NCBI RefSeq assembly: GCF_018139145.2
Contig: NC_059483.1
Span: forward strand, 2,047,001 to 2,111,000
Source: Gymnogyps californianus
Taxonomy: Eukaryota > Chordata > Aves > Accipitriformes > Cathartidae
DNA length: 64,000 nucleotides
Reading direction: 5' to 3'
In this document: positions 39,738 to 51,892 of the stretch, one piece after another
How positions within the stretch are numbered: position 1 is the first letter of the stretch
Layout: every line of letters begins with the position of its first letter
The notes under the pieces: model-generated
Told to the model about the DNA's origin: nothing
The model's database searches: none
The model's input: the letters and a program-made list of their open reading frames with translations, nothing else
Translations under genes and position numbers: made by a program

Positions 39738-42019
39738 CTTTCTCAAGCAGGTTGTCAAAAATCTCTGAGGGAATGAAGTGCTGAAGTTCCCTGAGTCTCA
39801 AGTCCCTATGCTCCTGTGACACAATTAGGCTTCCCCCATTGCTGGATCACCCAAGAATAACTTGTGATGAAACACCAACATTTAATTGCTACCTTGGTCA
39901 GAATTTACCTCTTGGGAAAGTGTCTTCAGGCAGGATTTGCCCATGGAAAGGTTGTGCATGTGCAGAAGTCCTGCACAAACGGTCCCCAGGAGGTGAGCTG
40001 GCACTCATTCCCTTAGTCATTAACAAATGTTTCCCTTGTCCTTGAGATCTTTCCATTAAATACACCCCTGTCTCTTGTAGAAAGCAAGCTTGACCTTTTC
40101 TATAGAATTAAGAGCCAATTTATTGCATATTTTAAATTCATAATGAGATCAAAAGGGATAATGCTAAGATGACCTGGAGATCAGCCCAAGACATGAGAGA
40201 TAATTGTTTCCTTAATTGCGATGCCTGAATTAAATTACTTTTGCACTCTGTGTACTCAGATGATATGTAAAATGGAGGTCTCGGCAGCCCGTGGTCATTA
40301 ATACTCCACTGGCAGCTCTTGCAGGAGTCGGGGAGTTAACCTCCCGGCTGCAGTTCAGCCGATTACATCCCTGCGCGTCTGCGCTCCTCGCCGGCTTGCA
40401 GACACATACCATAGTCTTCACTTTCCGCTCCCAACAGCCGCTCGCCGGTGCAATCACTTATGCCAGAGCCACCAAATCCCAGCCAGGGACAGCTGCATTT
40501 CATACTCCATTCCTAGTAATTAAATTTAATCCAGACTTTGCTCAGGTGGGGAAAAAAAAAACCCACCATGCATACAGTGAGAGGTGTTTAGAGAAGGACC
40601 AGAGGCTGCACCCATCACCCATCTTTGCTTATGAAAGAAAATTTTTAATCTAATTTGAGAGTGACAACTGAAGTCATTCATTTTTGCTTAGAAAACAAAT
40701 ATTTTTCTTAAAAACAGCCAACTGTTCTGTATCAGGAAAAATAAGCCACATTGCCTGTAGGGAAAGTTTTGTTCAGCGATACAGATAGCTCCCAGAGAAA
40801 GCTATGAATTAGGGCTTATCTAGCACCCACAGGCACAGGGACAGGTGCTTACTTGACGTAAAACCAAAGACAGCAGGCTTTACAAAAAAAGGTTTACTTT
40901 ACAAAGACTTGATAAATTATTGTCTAAGGTTTTAATGAGTGGAAAATCGATAGTTATAGGCTGGCTGGGTGCTTATAAATGATGCTAATAGGTAAGCAGG
41001 CGTCCTGCTGGTGCCCTCACGTCCCTCTGCAGCACGTAGCACACTTGGTAATGTGTTTATAACACCTAGGAACTGTTTATTAAGCACTTGCACTTGTGTT
41101 TTGCAACTCTACTGTTTGCCCAGCGAGAGCTTAATATACAAATAGGGAGTCATTTACTAATCGAGCATAGACAGGTCATGCTGGCTGAAACACCCTTTCC
41201 TGGAATATGGGGCTCCAGCTCCAGGGATCACAGTCACTGCTCTTCCCTCCATCATTTGAAATCTGCATCTTGATCTTTTGCAGATCATACTACAGTAAGA
41301 AACTAGAATTATTACGCAGAATTGCAAGTATAAGCCCCCAGCTAACCATGATCATTTGTTTTGGAAATACAGGTTAAAATTTCAAAAAATACCAAGAGAT
41401 TTTGACTTGAGACCCCTGAAGAGTCCCTGAGTGCCAGGAGCAGACAGAAACCGAGATGTTGCTATTCATTAGACATGTTTAGAAAACACTGAAGGGTGTT
41501 AATAGCACACAAGGACAGACAGGTCTCACCACACCGCTCCGAAACTGCAGTGAGTTGGAGTCACAGGCATTTTATGGTATTGTCACAGAGGCCTCTGGTT
41601 TCCTTTCCAACCCTGACAGCGAGCGCTGGAAGCATCCCGATGCTCCTGAAAGCATCGCTGGGTCCATCCCACCATCCCAACTGTACCAAGCCCTGCTTGA
41701 AGACACCGGCACCAGCGAGAGCCTCGGTGATGGAGAGGGGCTTGTCGCAGGAGAAGAGTCAGATATGTATATATAAAAGTCACTCTATATCACTCAGACA
41801 GATCTGATCTAGTAGTTAGCATTGAGTTCAAATCAGTAAATTTAGGTATGTAAAATATTTAATAAGTACAGATGGATTGGCGGTCAATACTATTTACTAC
41901 ACTTAAAGTTAGTATGGGATACAAAGATTATCACGTAAGCTTACTGTACGTATCTTAAATGTTACGTGCACGTAAAAAACGTCACTTACCAACCCATCGA
42001 TGTCTGGTGTCAGGTAAGG

Positions 42020-42150
42020 GATCTCTCGGCCTCGAGGGGTAACCTCGAGGGGCGTCCCCACGCAAGGGGAGATCGCCGCCGCGCAGCCAGCTGCTATGGA
42101 GGGAGAGCTCAAGGGACGCTGGTGGCTGCCGAAATTTATGGCATAAAGCG
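42020..42150. other. CpG-rich patch with a duplicated CTCGAG block
   Basis: CCTCGAGGGG occurs twice (42030-42039 and 42043-42052), separated only by TAA. A GCCGCCGCGCAGCC block follows. The short direct repeat is probably a local slippage duplication. No gene is recognised. Confidence 0.35.
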
Positions 42151-43447
42151 GTCGATTTGTAGTCAGATGTTCTGCTGTGTTCATGCAGTTTCGGCCACTT
42201 ATCAGCCCAGTCTCCAGCCAAACTGGGGTTTCTTTTGGTTTTGGTGCTGAATGCTCACCGATAGCCTCACACAATAGGATTAACTTCGGTTAGGCCTGCT
42301 TGCTGAGCATCAGTTAGTTCAAACAGGAGGAGCGCGTCCGTCACAGGGCTCCAGCTCCCGGCTTGCAGGGAAGAAAGGACAAGTCAGAAATACCGCCAGG
42401 CAAATCGACACGGCTGCCTGAAGTTGCACATACCACAAAGCTTCCCACGCTCAGTCCTGATTCATAACAGCGTGGTGCTTCTCCATTGCTTCACTTGAAG
42501 GAAAAACTTCTGTTTTTCCCAAAACACACATTTTCAAAGACAACGCTACACAATTTTTCCCGTTTCTTCCATAATATCAGTTTACTCAAAATAAAAAAAT
42601 AATTCCTTAACAAACAAATTCCTGCCAAAACCTCACCAGGTTCAGATCCACACGAAATGGCTCCAGCGGGCAGACTGACCACCCTGCTACTTCCACAGCC
42701 ACCGGCAGAGTCCCACCATGAACCTGGCAGCGTAATTCTCCCCCAGCCTCAGCTAAAAAGTTGGATTTCCCACTGTCATTATCCCAGGCATCTCTGGGCA
42801 TGCTGACTAATTCAGACATATAAAACTCTACTGCACCTCCAGAACAGCAAGTCATTATTTACAGGGGAAAAATTAATTTAGATTGATGCTCCCCCAAAAA
42901 ACAGATTTTATCACTATATCCGTTTCTTACAAGAAACACAAGCATCTCACCGAAAGCTGTTTGCATTTGCATGTCATCATTTGAGTACAGGCTCTAAAAT
43001 AGAAATCCATCCCACGGCTGACACCGAATCCTCTGTCTCTTGCCCTATCTTACTTAATCACTCTGCTTCTTCATTTGTCCTTCTACACATCCCCAGTCGT
43101 TTGCAGGACAGGCATCTCATGCACTTTGACAGCACCCAGCACAGTGAGGTCCCAATCCCGCTCGGGACTGTGAGTGCCGCTGCGGTGTAAGCTATAGCCT
43201 GGTGGTTTTTCACCCATAAATAATCTATCAATGGCCATTTGCCAGCTGATGGTAGCAAAGTGGTATTTTGAAACCATTCTATACTAGACAATTAGCTAAT
43301 ACTTGTTGAGCCAGCAGTGTAAAAATTAGATGATTTGGCTTCAGATGGAAGTCAACCCTCTAATCAATGTGCTTTAGTTCATGCAAGTCATATTGAATTC
43401 GTAAGTACAACAATAACTGGTGAAGATTATGGTTCTGTACCTGACAG

Positions 43448-43525
43448 CTCCCAACAGCTTTGCAGTAATAGAGCTGGGGTTTGAATAATCTTTTAAAAAC
43501 AGCCCACTGCTATCCTCCTTAAAGA
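43448..43525 (+). mobile_element. Possible MIR-like fragment (3' half)
   Basis: The blocks AGAGCTGGGGTTTGAATAAT and CAGCCCACTGCTATCCTCC resemble the later half of MIR ('agctgggatttgaacccaggtct...cccactgctct'). The fragment is short and divergent. Confidence 0.35.
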
Positions 43526-45101
43526 GTGAAGTAGCTGCAAGAAGGTCATTATTTTTGTCTGTTATTCCTATTGATCATTTGCACAAAAGCAGATTCGTAG
43601 CAAGGAACTGTTCGTCCTGGAAGAAATATCCTCTCCCTGTCTGAGGGAACAGGATCGCGGTCACCCCAGCAGCACTTCCTTCACACCACGCATTCTCCAG
43701 AGGCTTGTCATAAATCACTGGTGATATGAATTACTTGGCTTCTTCCAAAAACTTGGCTTTCATTGACCAAACGTCCCAAGAGTTAAACACCCACCCCAGA
43801 GACCTACTATGGCTTTTGCTTTGGCTGCAGAGAGCCACCGCTGGACCGACCCAAGAGTTACTGCAGAGCTTTGAACGACATTAAAACCTTTCAGACCTTG
43901 TCCCAGTTGAGTCCATTAAGAGTTTCCTTTAGTTACAGAGTACAAAACAGCACCCTTATGAGATACCTGGTGGGTGGTGACTTCTCTGAGACCCAAAGGG
44001 GATGTCAGTCCTGAAGCAATTTCTTTGCAGAGGGAGTAGAAGCATCCTTTTTTCTTCTAGGACAGGAACACTTATTTCCTTAACCCACCCCCAATTTCCC
44101 TCTATGGCGAGAAAGCAACACGCCAGCTGGTTTTAATGTTCTTTTTGACAAGAGGCCGCTTCTGCTCAAAATTCCTTTCAATGAGGGTTGGGGTTTCAGC
44201 ACAAGAATCCTTTAAGAGTCCCAACTGCAGGGAAACACTCAGCATTGCTGCCAAGTCCTACCTTGCCTTCGGCATTAAAGTAAAGACAAGACGTGTGCGT
44301 CGTGCCATCCTGAGGCTGCTAAGGAGTGTCTGCAGCCGCTGCGTCATGCCACGTCGGTGACGGGGACACCAGCCGCCACCGTCACTGGCAGCGAGGGGCA
44401 GGAGAGCATTTCTCGCAGTCACCTTCACCTTTGTCCACAGCCCTTGGCACAGGTTGCTGTGAAAGGTGGATAAAGACGTTGATATGCTTATTGCACTGCT
44501 TTTTATACATTATTTATAAGCGGTTAAGAATTTAGAACTGTTACAAACATGGGCAAATGTGAATAGCATTAATTTTAAATAGTTTGTAATAGCTATCAGG
44601 TGGTTACAGATTTTATTATAAATAGCTTATGGATTTGCTGAGTTCTCTAACCTGCAAAAACAATTGATCATTTAATAAAAACATTAATGTGAAGTGCAAC
44701 TGCAAGTTATTAACCTGAATATGAAAACGTATTTAAACCTTATAAGACGACCCAATTAAAGATAGAGAAGACATAACAGCATGTTGCTGTATTTTTGGTA
44801 TAGGCAATTCAAAGAACAAAGAATTAAAAGATAACATTAAAATGAATTATATATTAGCAACCTCTTGCATATGCCAGATTCCAGGCTCACACTGGTAGGC
44901 AACCAAATTAAAATCTACTGAATTGCATCAATTTACACCTTTGCAAGGGGTTTGGCCCCAGACAGATGCAAATAACCTCACATGCCTGGTCTCATGGCAA
45001 TAGGAGTGCTGGGGTAGATGAATGAGCTATGTGGGAAGTTATAAGGTCAGGCAGAGCCTCAGGTGGGAGCGAAATGAATCTTCCAGGCGGGAAGAGCTGC
45101 A

Positions 45102-45138
45102 GGGGGGTGACAGCCGGGGGGTGACAGCCAGGGGGGTG
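45102..45138. repeat. G-rich tandem repeat, 14-base unit
   Basis: GGGGGGTGACAGCC is repeated exactly at 45102-45115 and 45116-45129, and a partial third unit GGGGGGTG follows at 45131-45138 after one A. Three runs of six G, plus GGCGGG just upstream (45087-45092), could form a G-quadruplex on the plus strand. Confidence 0.9.
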
Positions 45139-46433
45139 GAACTGGTTGTTTAAGTGGCTACGGACAAGAATACAAGTACAATAATGAGGTAAAAGGACCA
45201 GTTCATCTTTCCTTATACAACAGCACCTAGGTAGGGAAAGGAATACTTTTTTACTGGAAATATAGCCATAAAGGCTTCACTGAAGGCAGCAGAGCAACCC
45301 GCAGCCCCGCTGGCAGAGCACGGGGCGGCGTGCCGTCGCAGGCGATGCAGCTGCGGCACCAAGAGGTGCGTGGACACACCAGCTCGGGCAACACGAGAGA
45401 CAAACTCCTTTCCTCTCCTCCCTGCAGCCGGGCTCATCCAGCACAACGCCTCTTCGGGAGGCAGACACGGCCTCGCATCGTCTTTGTTTCCACGGCATTG
45501 CCACCCGACAGACCGGGGGATGGAGCAAATCCAGTAGCACCGGAGCAACCGGCTGGGAGCAAGGGTTTAACAGGAGAAGCAAGACCCGGGGCTGGCATCA
45601 ATCAGCATTGCTTCGTGGAAGCCAACAGAGCTAATCCCTGTTAGCTGCTGAATATTCAGCCCCCAAAACGTGCCCGTGTAACTGCTCCGTCTGCACCACG
45701 CACACTCGTGGCTGCCAGTCACACATTACACTTTACAAATGCATTGAACACATACGCAAACTGCAAGCAAAAATTACATAAGCTGTCCTTTTTCTAGTCA
45801 GAATTGCATTTTTATTCATTTTCTCTAGCCAGAAGATACATTTTAATACCCACAGTGGCGGGAGCACACACCGACGTGCGTGTTACACATTCCCACCCAC
45901 ACGAACTAATGAGAAACCATTCAGATGGAAACGACGAGATTGTATCTTATAGCTAACTGGGTAAATGGTATGGTGCGCTGAAACCTGGAATAATAAACCT
46001 GGAAGCAAGGTACAAAGAAGGATGAATATCAAGTAAATTAAAGGGTTTGCGGGAGGCTGATCGGAAAAAAAAAGCACTCACACAACTACCATCAAAAAAT
46101 CCCCAAAGCCTCTAGCTAGAAGTCCTGCTTCAGTAGAGGAAGATGAAATCGAAGCAGAAAACAAGATTGGTGGTTGTAAAGAGTGGAGAAATCTGTTATA
46201 AATCAGATAAAGATGCTGAGGTCCCCAAGAGGATGCTCTCTGGTAGCGTTCACCTACCGCAAGGAGGAAATAATTGCTTCGGAGGAGGTCAATGCAGAGC
46301 ACTCAAAAGCCCACTAAACGACATAAACCGCATTAAAATGTGAAGCACCACCAGCCCAGGTGAGTCCGGATTTCATTCGCACGCCCAGGCTTCAGAAGAG
46401 GGAAAACACAGGTCGCTGCAGGAGATGAAACAC

Positions 46434-46640
46434 AAGGTCGCCGGAGCGAGCAGCACACGTCCCGGTGCTCCTCTCCAGCCCCCTCCTGCCGACGTGGGCA
46501 AGGGGAAACAGAGCACTCGGTGCACCCGCTGGAATCGCCCGCCCCAGCAGGCAGTTTTGCGACCATCTGTGTTATGTCAGCGCTGGAGAACTGCAGTCGG
46601 GACCTGGGTCTGCCCGGTGGAGCCCCACGGTCCTCCCGCG
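46434..46640. other. CpG-rich patch
   Basis: About 20 CpG dinucleotides occur in 205 bases. Frames of about 100 codons are open on both strands at once, which points to low stop-codon density rather than coding. Confidence 0.35.
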
Positions 46641-48037
46641 GCATCGTTTCTTATCAGCTGCCTGCAACCCCCAAAAAAGTCTATTTTCCTTAAGCCACGT
46701 TTCGTGGACCCTGCAAAAACGAGCAGTGGACCCGCTGAGTAGTTCACCACACCATGACCTCCAATACTGGCCAACAAAATGTAGTTTCAGTCTTTAGCCC
46801 TCTCTCCTACAATAGCATGTGTAAAAGATGCATAAAAATTAAAAATAATCCTTAAATTTGAAAGCAGATGTGCAACTTCACGTTCATTCAGGGAGCGGAG
46901 TTAGGCACACACATCTGTGGTAACATCATCTAATTTTGGTCCACCTGCCTTTGCAATGTCAAGAGAAAAATCATCTTTTTCAACAGATTTGAGTACTTTT
47001 TTCCCCAGTGTATTACCTTGACCGCAAGCTCCTGTCCCCACGCATTCACTTTAAACAAGTCTTTTGACTCCACCAAGGAGCAACTCCAGCCAAGTCTTCT
47101 AAGACATGAGCTTCTTCATTGATCTCACTGCATTATAAATAATTTCCATAGAAACTGGAAATATTCCCTAAACCAACAGAGGCTTCCTTATTTCCAGCAA
47201 TTATCTTAAGGTCTGATTTGCATTTTAAATGTCACCTGTATAAATTAAAACTGTTTACTGCTAACACTGTCATTATTCTGAGTCATCTGGCAATAGCCAG
47301 CTACAGACTTTTTTTTGTTTCCTCCAGAAAGCTCTACTACAAGTACATCCCCCGAAACACTCGCTGGGGCTGTCTCCTCCAGATCCCAGTGCCGGGCCCC
47401 TTCTGCAGGCAGTTAGGCTGTAAAACACACCATTTTTCCCTGGTCCCTTGCTAATTTTGGCAATACAACTATTTCGGAATATCACTTGGGATACGTTTTT
47501 AAGCTGTTGCTGCAGATTACACAGTTGATCTTCACCACTGAAAGGACGTACAGGTAATGGCAGTCTCTGGTATGTTCAGGCACTGGTTTGGATTCTCCTA
47601 CAGCCATTTCTTCGGTTATAAATAATTTTTTTTCTTATACGGAACTTTCATGACAAACAGAAGGTCTTCTCCCCATTTGAAAAGTTTGAAAAGCACTTAA
47701 CTAAAATAAGTCAGGTAATCAACTGGCTGTGCCCTTAATGGATAACCGTCAAACTGGTCGGCTCCCAGTTCAGACTGGAAGTCCTCTACCAATCCACAGC
47801 ACACGCAGGTTAGGTAAATCCCAAATTATGCTCCGCTTCCTTGCCAGCGAGGCTCTGTACCCTGCTTCACAGCCACCAGATTTGGCTCATGGACAATACT
47901 GCTGCTAATTTCAAACACTAAAGCCGGCGAAAGGCAAATCGTTCACTGAAAGCCAGAGCAATATTCTGTAAACTTTAGGTGGGGGAAAAAACAGAGCCCA
48001 ACCGCATCGACCTGTATCACGCAGATAAGAATAAGCA

Positions 48038-48100
48038 GCAGCGATGATTTGCAGTTATACAACATCTTTTTATCCTCTGACCTAAAAAGGGTTTATAAAA
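48038..48100 (+). repeat. Possible L3/MIR3-like ancient repeat fragment
   Basis: GCAGTTATACAACATCTTTT, then TATCCTCTGACC, then AAAAAGGGTTTATAAAAATG follows an ancient amniote repeat that I recall as 'ttatatagcaccttttcatc...ggatctcaaagcgctttacaaa'. The spacing agrees. Sequence identity is moderate. Confidence 0.35.
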
Positions 48101-49132
48101 ATGAGAATGCATTCGGTCTAATCCAGCCCGATGGCAGAGATGGGGTCAAGACCTTTCGCTTAAACTTGTGCAATGCCCTCGCACCCCTCAGCGCAAACCA
48201 GAGCACGTTTCACCCGCAGCCTCAAACCCTGACTGCTGAGGAACATCTCCCCAACGTTTTACTAACGGCAAAGTCCCTTGAAGATAGGAGAAGCCAGAAG
48301 CGTAGGTCCTGACCACCTCTGAATGCCCTCTGATGACTGGTTGGTAACCACATTCCCTCTGGTTTTTATGATATCATCGTAACAACTTGGAACATTTTTC
48401 TTCAATTATTATTCTGGGTTTTTCCACCCTTCAGACAAATTCTGACAGTTTTACCTGTCTGCACCCGGGACTGAAAACTGAAGAGGAGCTGCTACAATCA
48501 CAATTCTTTCCTGGAATTAAAAATTGGGAGGAGAAAGACACTTTCCTTAAATATTCACAAACCAAACCTTTCCAGTTTAAAAAAAAAAAGGCAGAAACAT
48601 TGAAGATCTTGGAGACCTTCCCATGAGGTCCGAGACCCACCTCAGCATCCACAGCCGGGCACATGTGCATTGGAGACAAAGCATTCCCACTCTTGTTTCT
48701 AAAAAACAACAGCTACGCTTTTTCATCTTTCTTCTCAGATGCAGCATAAGTGGGCGTCAGAGCCCCGCAAGGTTACTAGCTGATGTCCTTCAGCATAATT
48801 GTTCAGGAAAATTATTATTCTAAGGAAGTTTATGAAATGATTATTTTTTCCAACTTTCCAGTTCAGCTTAGAGATCAATCTAGGTGAACTAATTTCATCT
48901 CCCTAATGATAAAATGCTTCATATTAATATAACCCTGAGAAGGCAAGTTCAAGAAGCCTGTTTTTTCATTCCCCGGAATAATTAGATCTTGAGAATAATT
49001 TTGTACCTCCTTGGCTTTCTCCAAATTCGTTATTTCTTAAAAAGGCTTTCCTGCACCTTCTGTTGCCATCTGTCCTCACAGGCAAAACAGCATTTTAAGG
49101 CTGGGTTTACAGAGCAAATAAACTAGAAAAGC

Positions 49133-49205
49133 AACGAAGAGCCAGGCTTAGAGAGCTGAAGTGATTTACACCAGGATCACCCAGCAGGGCCAGGACACAG
49201 TCAGA
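49133..49205 (+). mobile_element. MIR/CORE-SINE-like fossil
   Basis: The stretch GGCTTAGAGAGCTGAAGTGA, followed by a degraded CCAAGG-like block and CACCCAGCAGGGCCAGGACAC, follows the MIR consensus 'gaggcttagagaggttaagtgacttgcc...cacacagc'. It is a short, worn fragment. Confidence 0.5.
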
Positions 49206-50958
49206 AACATACCCTGTTCTTCAAAAGCACGTTCGAAAATATCGAAGTCAAGGTTGTTTTCTTTGCCATGTAAGTCATCAAGAGAAACAGATTTTTGCCA
49301 AGCAGAAGACAACTTTCAATCGTTACGACCTTACAATACAGCATCTGCTGATTTTCCAGTGACGCTGGAGAAGCAGGGCAGAGCACGGCGGCTCTCAGGA
49401 GATGGCTTCCAACCTCCTGTGTCCTCAGTCCCGACTCGGGACCAAACGGTGAGAAAAGTTGTTAAACCCATGATGTTTTCAGAAGTTAGGGAAATTAAAC
49501 ACACATGAGATGATTACTAAAATTAATGAAGATCCTGTCACGAGCTTGAGGCTCTGGGCCCCGTGCAGAGCAGACCCCTCTCCACCTACAAACACTCTGC
49601 ACACCAACGCCAGGGAGATGGCCTCGTGGACCCAACGCCTACAAAACACACAGGGACCGCTTTTGTCGATATCGGAGGACTTTGTGCAAAGCCCTAGCTT
49701 AAAAACATATCCTATCTCAAGCTTTTATTCCCCCCTTTCCTAAAGCTTATGCTGTAATTTTGCACCACAGGGTTTCTGAATTTTCCTTCACGGAGGATGT
49801 TTTTACCTGGTGGTGACAGGGGCCTCTGCTGGGGCTGGAGGACAGCATTCAAGGTCTGATTTGACTCAGTCCTTCAACATTTGTAACATGAAAACGTCAC
49901 TTAAAGAGGAATACTCCACTCGTCATTAAGGAGTCCCTGCAGACAGACCAACACCCTGTCAGCAACGCTTGAAAACACTGCCCTAGGGCTTGGACCTCCA
50001 GCACTGCCGGACCGCAGGGCCCTGTACAAGCCTGGTAACTGAAGCATGCATGACCTTCGCATTAAATACAGCCCAAAGTGGCAGCTGAAAACAAAGTGCT
50101 TTCATTTTAACCCTGCAGTAGCCTGCCAGCACCGAGCCTTGACTATTCCCAGTAAGGCAGAGAGCAAAGGAAGGGCAAGGACAGCAAGGAAACTTTGCAG
50201 AGTGATGCCACTGGTCTCTGCTATGCCTAAAAAGCATCCCATTTTAGTTTTCTTTTTAAGCTATTAAAACTGATACAGAAGCTGTTAATTATGTCTTTGT
50301 TTCCTTTGAGGGCTCTCAGCTCAATTACTTTGTATAATGCACCGAGGTTCCAGTTCAATCTTAATGACAAGGTCTCCCTTCACATACCACCGATTCCAGC
50401 CAGCACTTAATTTTAATGATAGTTAAATGAGGAAATGACAGTTATATACTGCACACGCTCTGCTTAGGAAGCACAGTGTGAAATTTCCACTGTGATTTAC
50501 AGCACTGTAGATCTTATCTTTCAGATGAGAAGCTATGGTGGTATATAAGTTAATTGCACTGATTTCTATCAGGAAATATTGCCGAGGTCCTGGCGGGAGC
50601 CACTTTGTTTCACTGCCGTTCACGTGGAGACATCCCACATCGCAAGTCCAGCTTTGTGCTGACCTATAATCCCAGGATTTCTTAATACCTTCACTTGCAG
50701 GAAACACGACTGACAGTTCAGGAGCTTTTCTTTTAGTAGTCTGGGATTAAATCCATGCATAGAGATAGGGGAACAGCAGGGCAGAAATCCCATCTTTCAT
50801 ATGAATCACCACTTTTCTTCATGGTCTTTAATGGAAGAGAACATTAGGGTATCTTGGTCATTATGGTCTCAACCCTGGTTTGGGTTTTTATGCATGACCA
50901 GGACAAAAGCAGAAGAATAAAGCAAAAAATAATATCAGATATTTATTTATGTTCAATT

Positions 50959-50973
50959 AAAAAAAAAAAAAAA
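50959..50973. repeat. Poly(A) tract, 15 bases
   Basis: Fifteen A in a row within an AT-rich stretch about 340 bases left of the second LTR. No retrocopy is recognised. Confidence 0.9.
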
Positions 50974-51257
50974 CTTTTAAAGTCAATATTATGCAAAGTT
51001 CACTGCTCCTTTAGGCAAAAGAAAGATATCCCTTTGACTCTTCCGAGTTAAATATATCAGACCATTTGTGCCCTCTCACAGCACCTGCTCTGCTGGGGTT
51101 CGCAGCACGCTGCAGGGCTGCCGCCACCTCCCCACGAGCACCGCACACAGCCCGCACCAAAGCGCTGCAGCCCCACTGCAGCGACGGCAAGGAATCCAGC
51201 TCACACCTTCGAGCACTGAGCGCAGCAGGGAGGCCAACGCCTTGCGTCCTTATCGAT

Positions 51258-51309
51258 AAAGCAGAAGTTGTTGTTATTTGCTTTGAAATAGCACCTAGGA
51301 GCTCAGCTC
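51258..51309 (+). repeat. Possible remnant of an ancient amniote interspersed repeat, interrupted by the LTR
   Basis: The stretch ending AAATAGCACCTAGGAGCTC resembles a widespread amniote repeat that I recall reading roughly 'attacagtagcacctaggagccc' in turtles and crocodilians. It stops at the target-site duplication of the LTR. If correct, the retrovirus inserted into an older repeat. The match is short and from memory. Confidence 0.25.
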
Positions 51310-51314
51310 CCTTC
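51310..51314. repeat. Target-site duplication CCTTC, left copy
   Basis: These five bases just before the LTR are repeated exactly at 51888-51892 just after it. Confidence 0.9.
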
Positions 51315-51887
51315 TGTCGTGGTTTAACCCCAGCCGGCAGCTAAGCACCACACAGCCGCTCACTCACTGCCCCCCCACCCCTGGGATGGGGGAGAGAATC
51401 AAGAAAAAAACCTCATGAGTTGAGATAAAGACAGTTTAATAGGACAGAAAGGAATGAAAAACAATAATGATAATAATAATATGACAATAGTAATACTAAA
51501 AGAATTAAACTATACAAAGCAAGTGGTGCACAATGCAATTGCTCACCACTCATTGACCGATGCCCAGTTAGTTCCCAAGCCGCAATCCCCCTCCCAGCCA
51601 GCTCCCCCAGTTTATATACTGGGCATGATGTCATATGGTATGGAATATCCTTGGCCAGTTTGGGTCAGCTGTCCTGGCTGTGTCCCTCCCAGCTTCTTGG
51701 GCCCCTCCAGCCTGCTTGCTGGCTGGGCATGAGAAGCTGAAAAATCCTTGACTTAGTATAAACACTACTTAGCAACAACTAAAAACATCAGTGTGTTATC
51801 AACATTATTTTCCTACTAAATCCAAAACATAATACCATACCAGCTACTAGGAAGAAAATTAACTCTGTCCTAGCCGAAACCAGGACA
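51315..51887 (-). mobile_element. Solo LTR of the same avian ERV family, copy 2
   Basis: A 573-base LTR in reverse orientation, homologous end to end with the copy at 20578-21166. On the minus strand it starts TGTCCTGGTTTCGGCTAGGA and ends GGGGTTAAACCACGACA. It is flanked by a perfect five-base duplication, CCTTC (51310-51314 and 51888-51892). No internal retroviral genes are present, so it is a solo LTR. It keeps a good TATA box on the minus strand (TATATAAA, 51611-51618) and an ATTAAA poly(A) signal (51435-51440). About a dozen bases upstream of the TATA box, GATGTCATATGG looks like a CRE-type site with one CpG decayed. An AT-rich expansion of AAT/ATA units at about 51460-51500 is not matched in copy 1. 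All short reading frames inside it are incidental. Confidence 0.95.
51611..51618 (-). promoter_or_regulatory. TATA box of the copy 2 LTR promoter
   Basis: On the minus strand the bases read TATATAAA, at the place where U3 meets R in an LTR. A transcript would start about 25-30 bases further along the minus strand, near 51585, and run leftwards towards 51315 and beyond. The matching position in the other LTR copy is mutated. Whether this promoter is active cannot be told from sequence. Confidence 0.55.
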
Positions 51888-51892
51888 CCTTC
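51888..51892. repeat. Target-site duplication CCTTC, right copy
   Basis: This is the partner of 51310-51314. It marks the right-hand edge of the retroviral insertion. Confidence 0.9.

Larger units (their letters stand above)
32221..42019. other. Long noncoding stretch
   Basis: It contains CpG-rich patches (35155-35310 and 36038-36310), the poly(A) tract at 35692 and the 19-base tandem repeat at 39690. GC-rich DNA at about 33140-33850 and 37220-37530 gives overlapping frames on both strands. No exon or transposon was recognised. Confidence 0.45.
42151..51257. other. Long noncoding stretch with old repeat fossils
   Basis: It holds the MIR/L3-like remnants at 43448, 48038 and 49133, the G-rich tandem repeat at 45102 and the CpG-rich patch at 46434. 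An exact octamer ATTTGCAT (POU-factor motif) lies at 42965-42972. I see no gene. Confidence 0.45.

Noticed and set aside
51413..51732. Open frames on both strands inside the second LTR
   Set aside because: They lie wholly inside the LTR, which is noncoding. The low stop density comes from the repeat composition.
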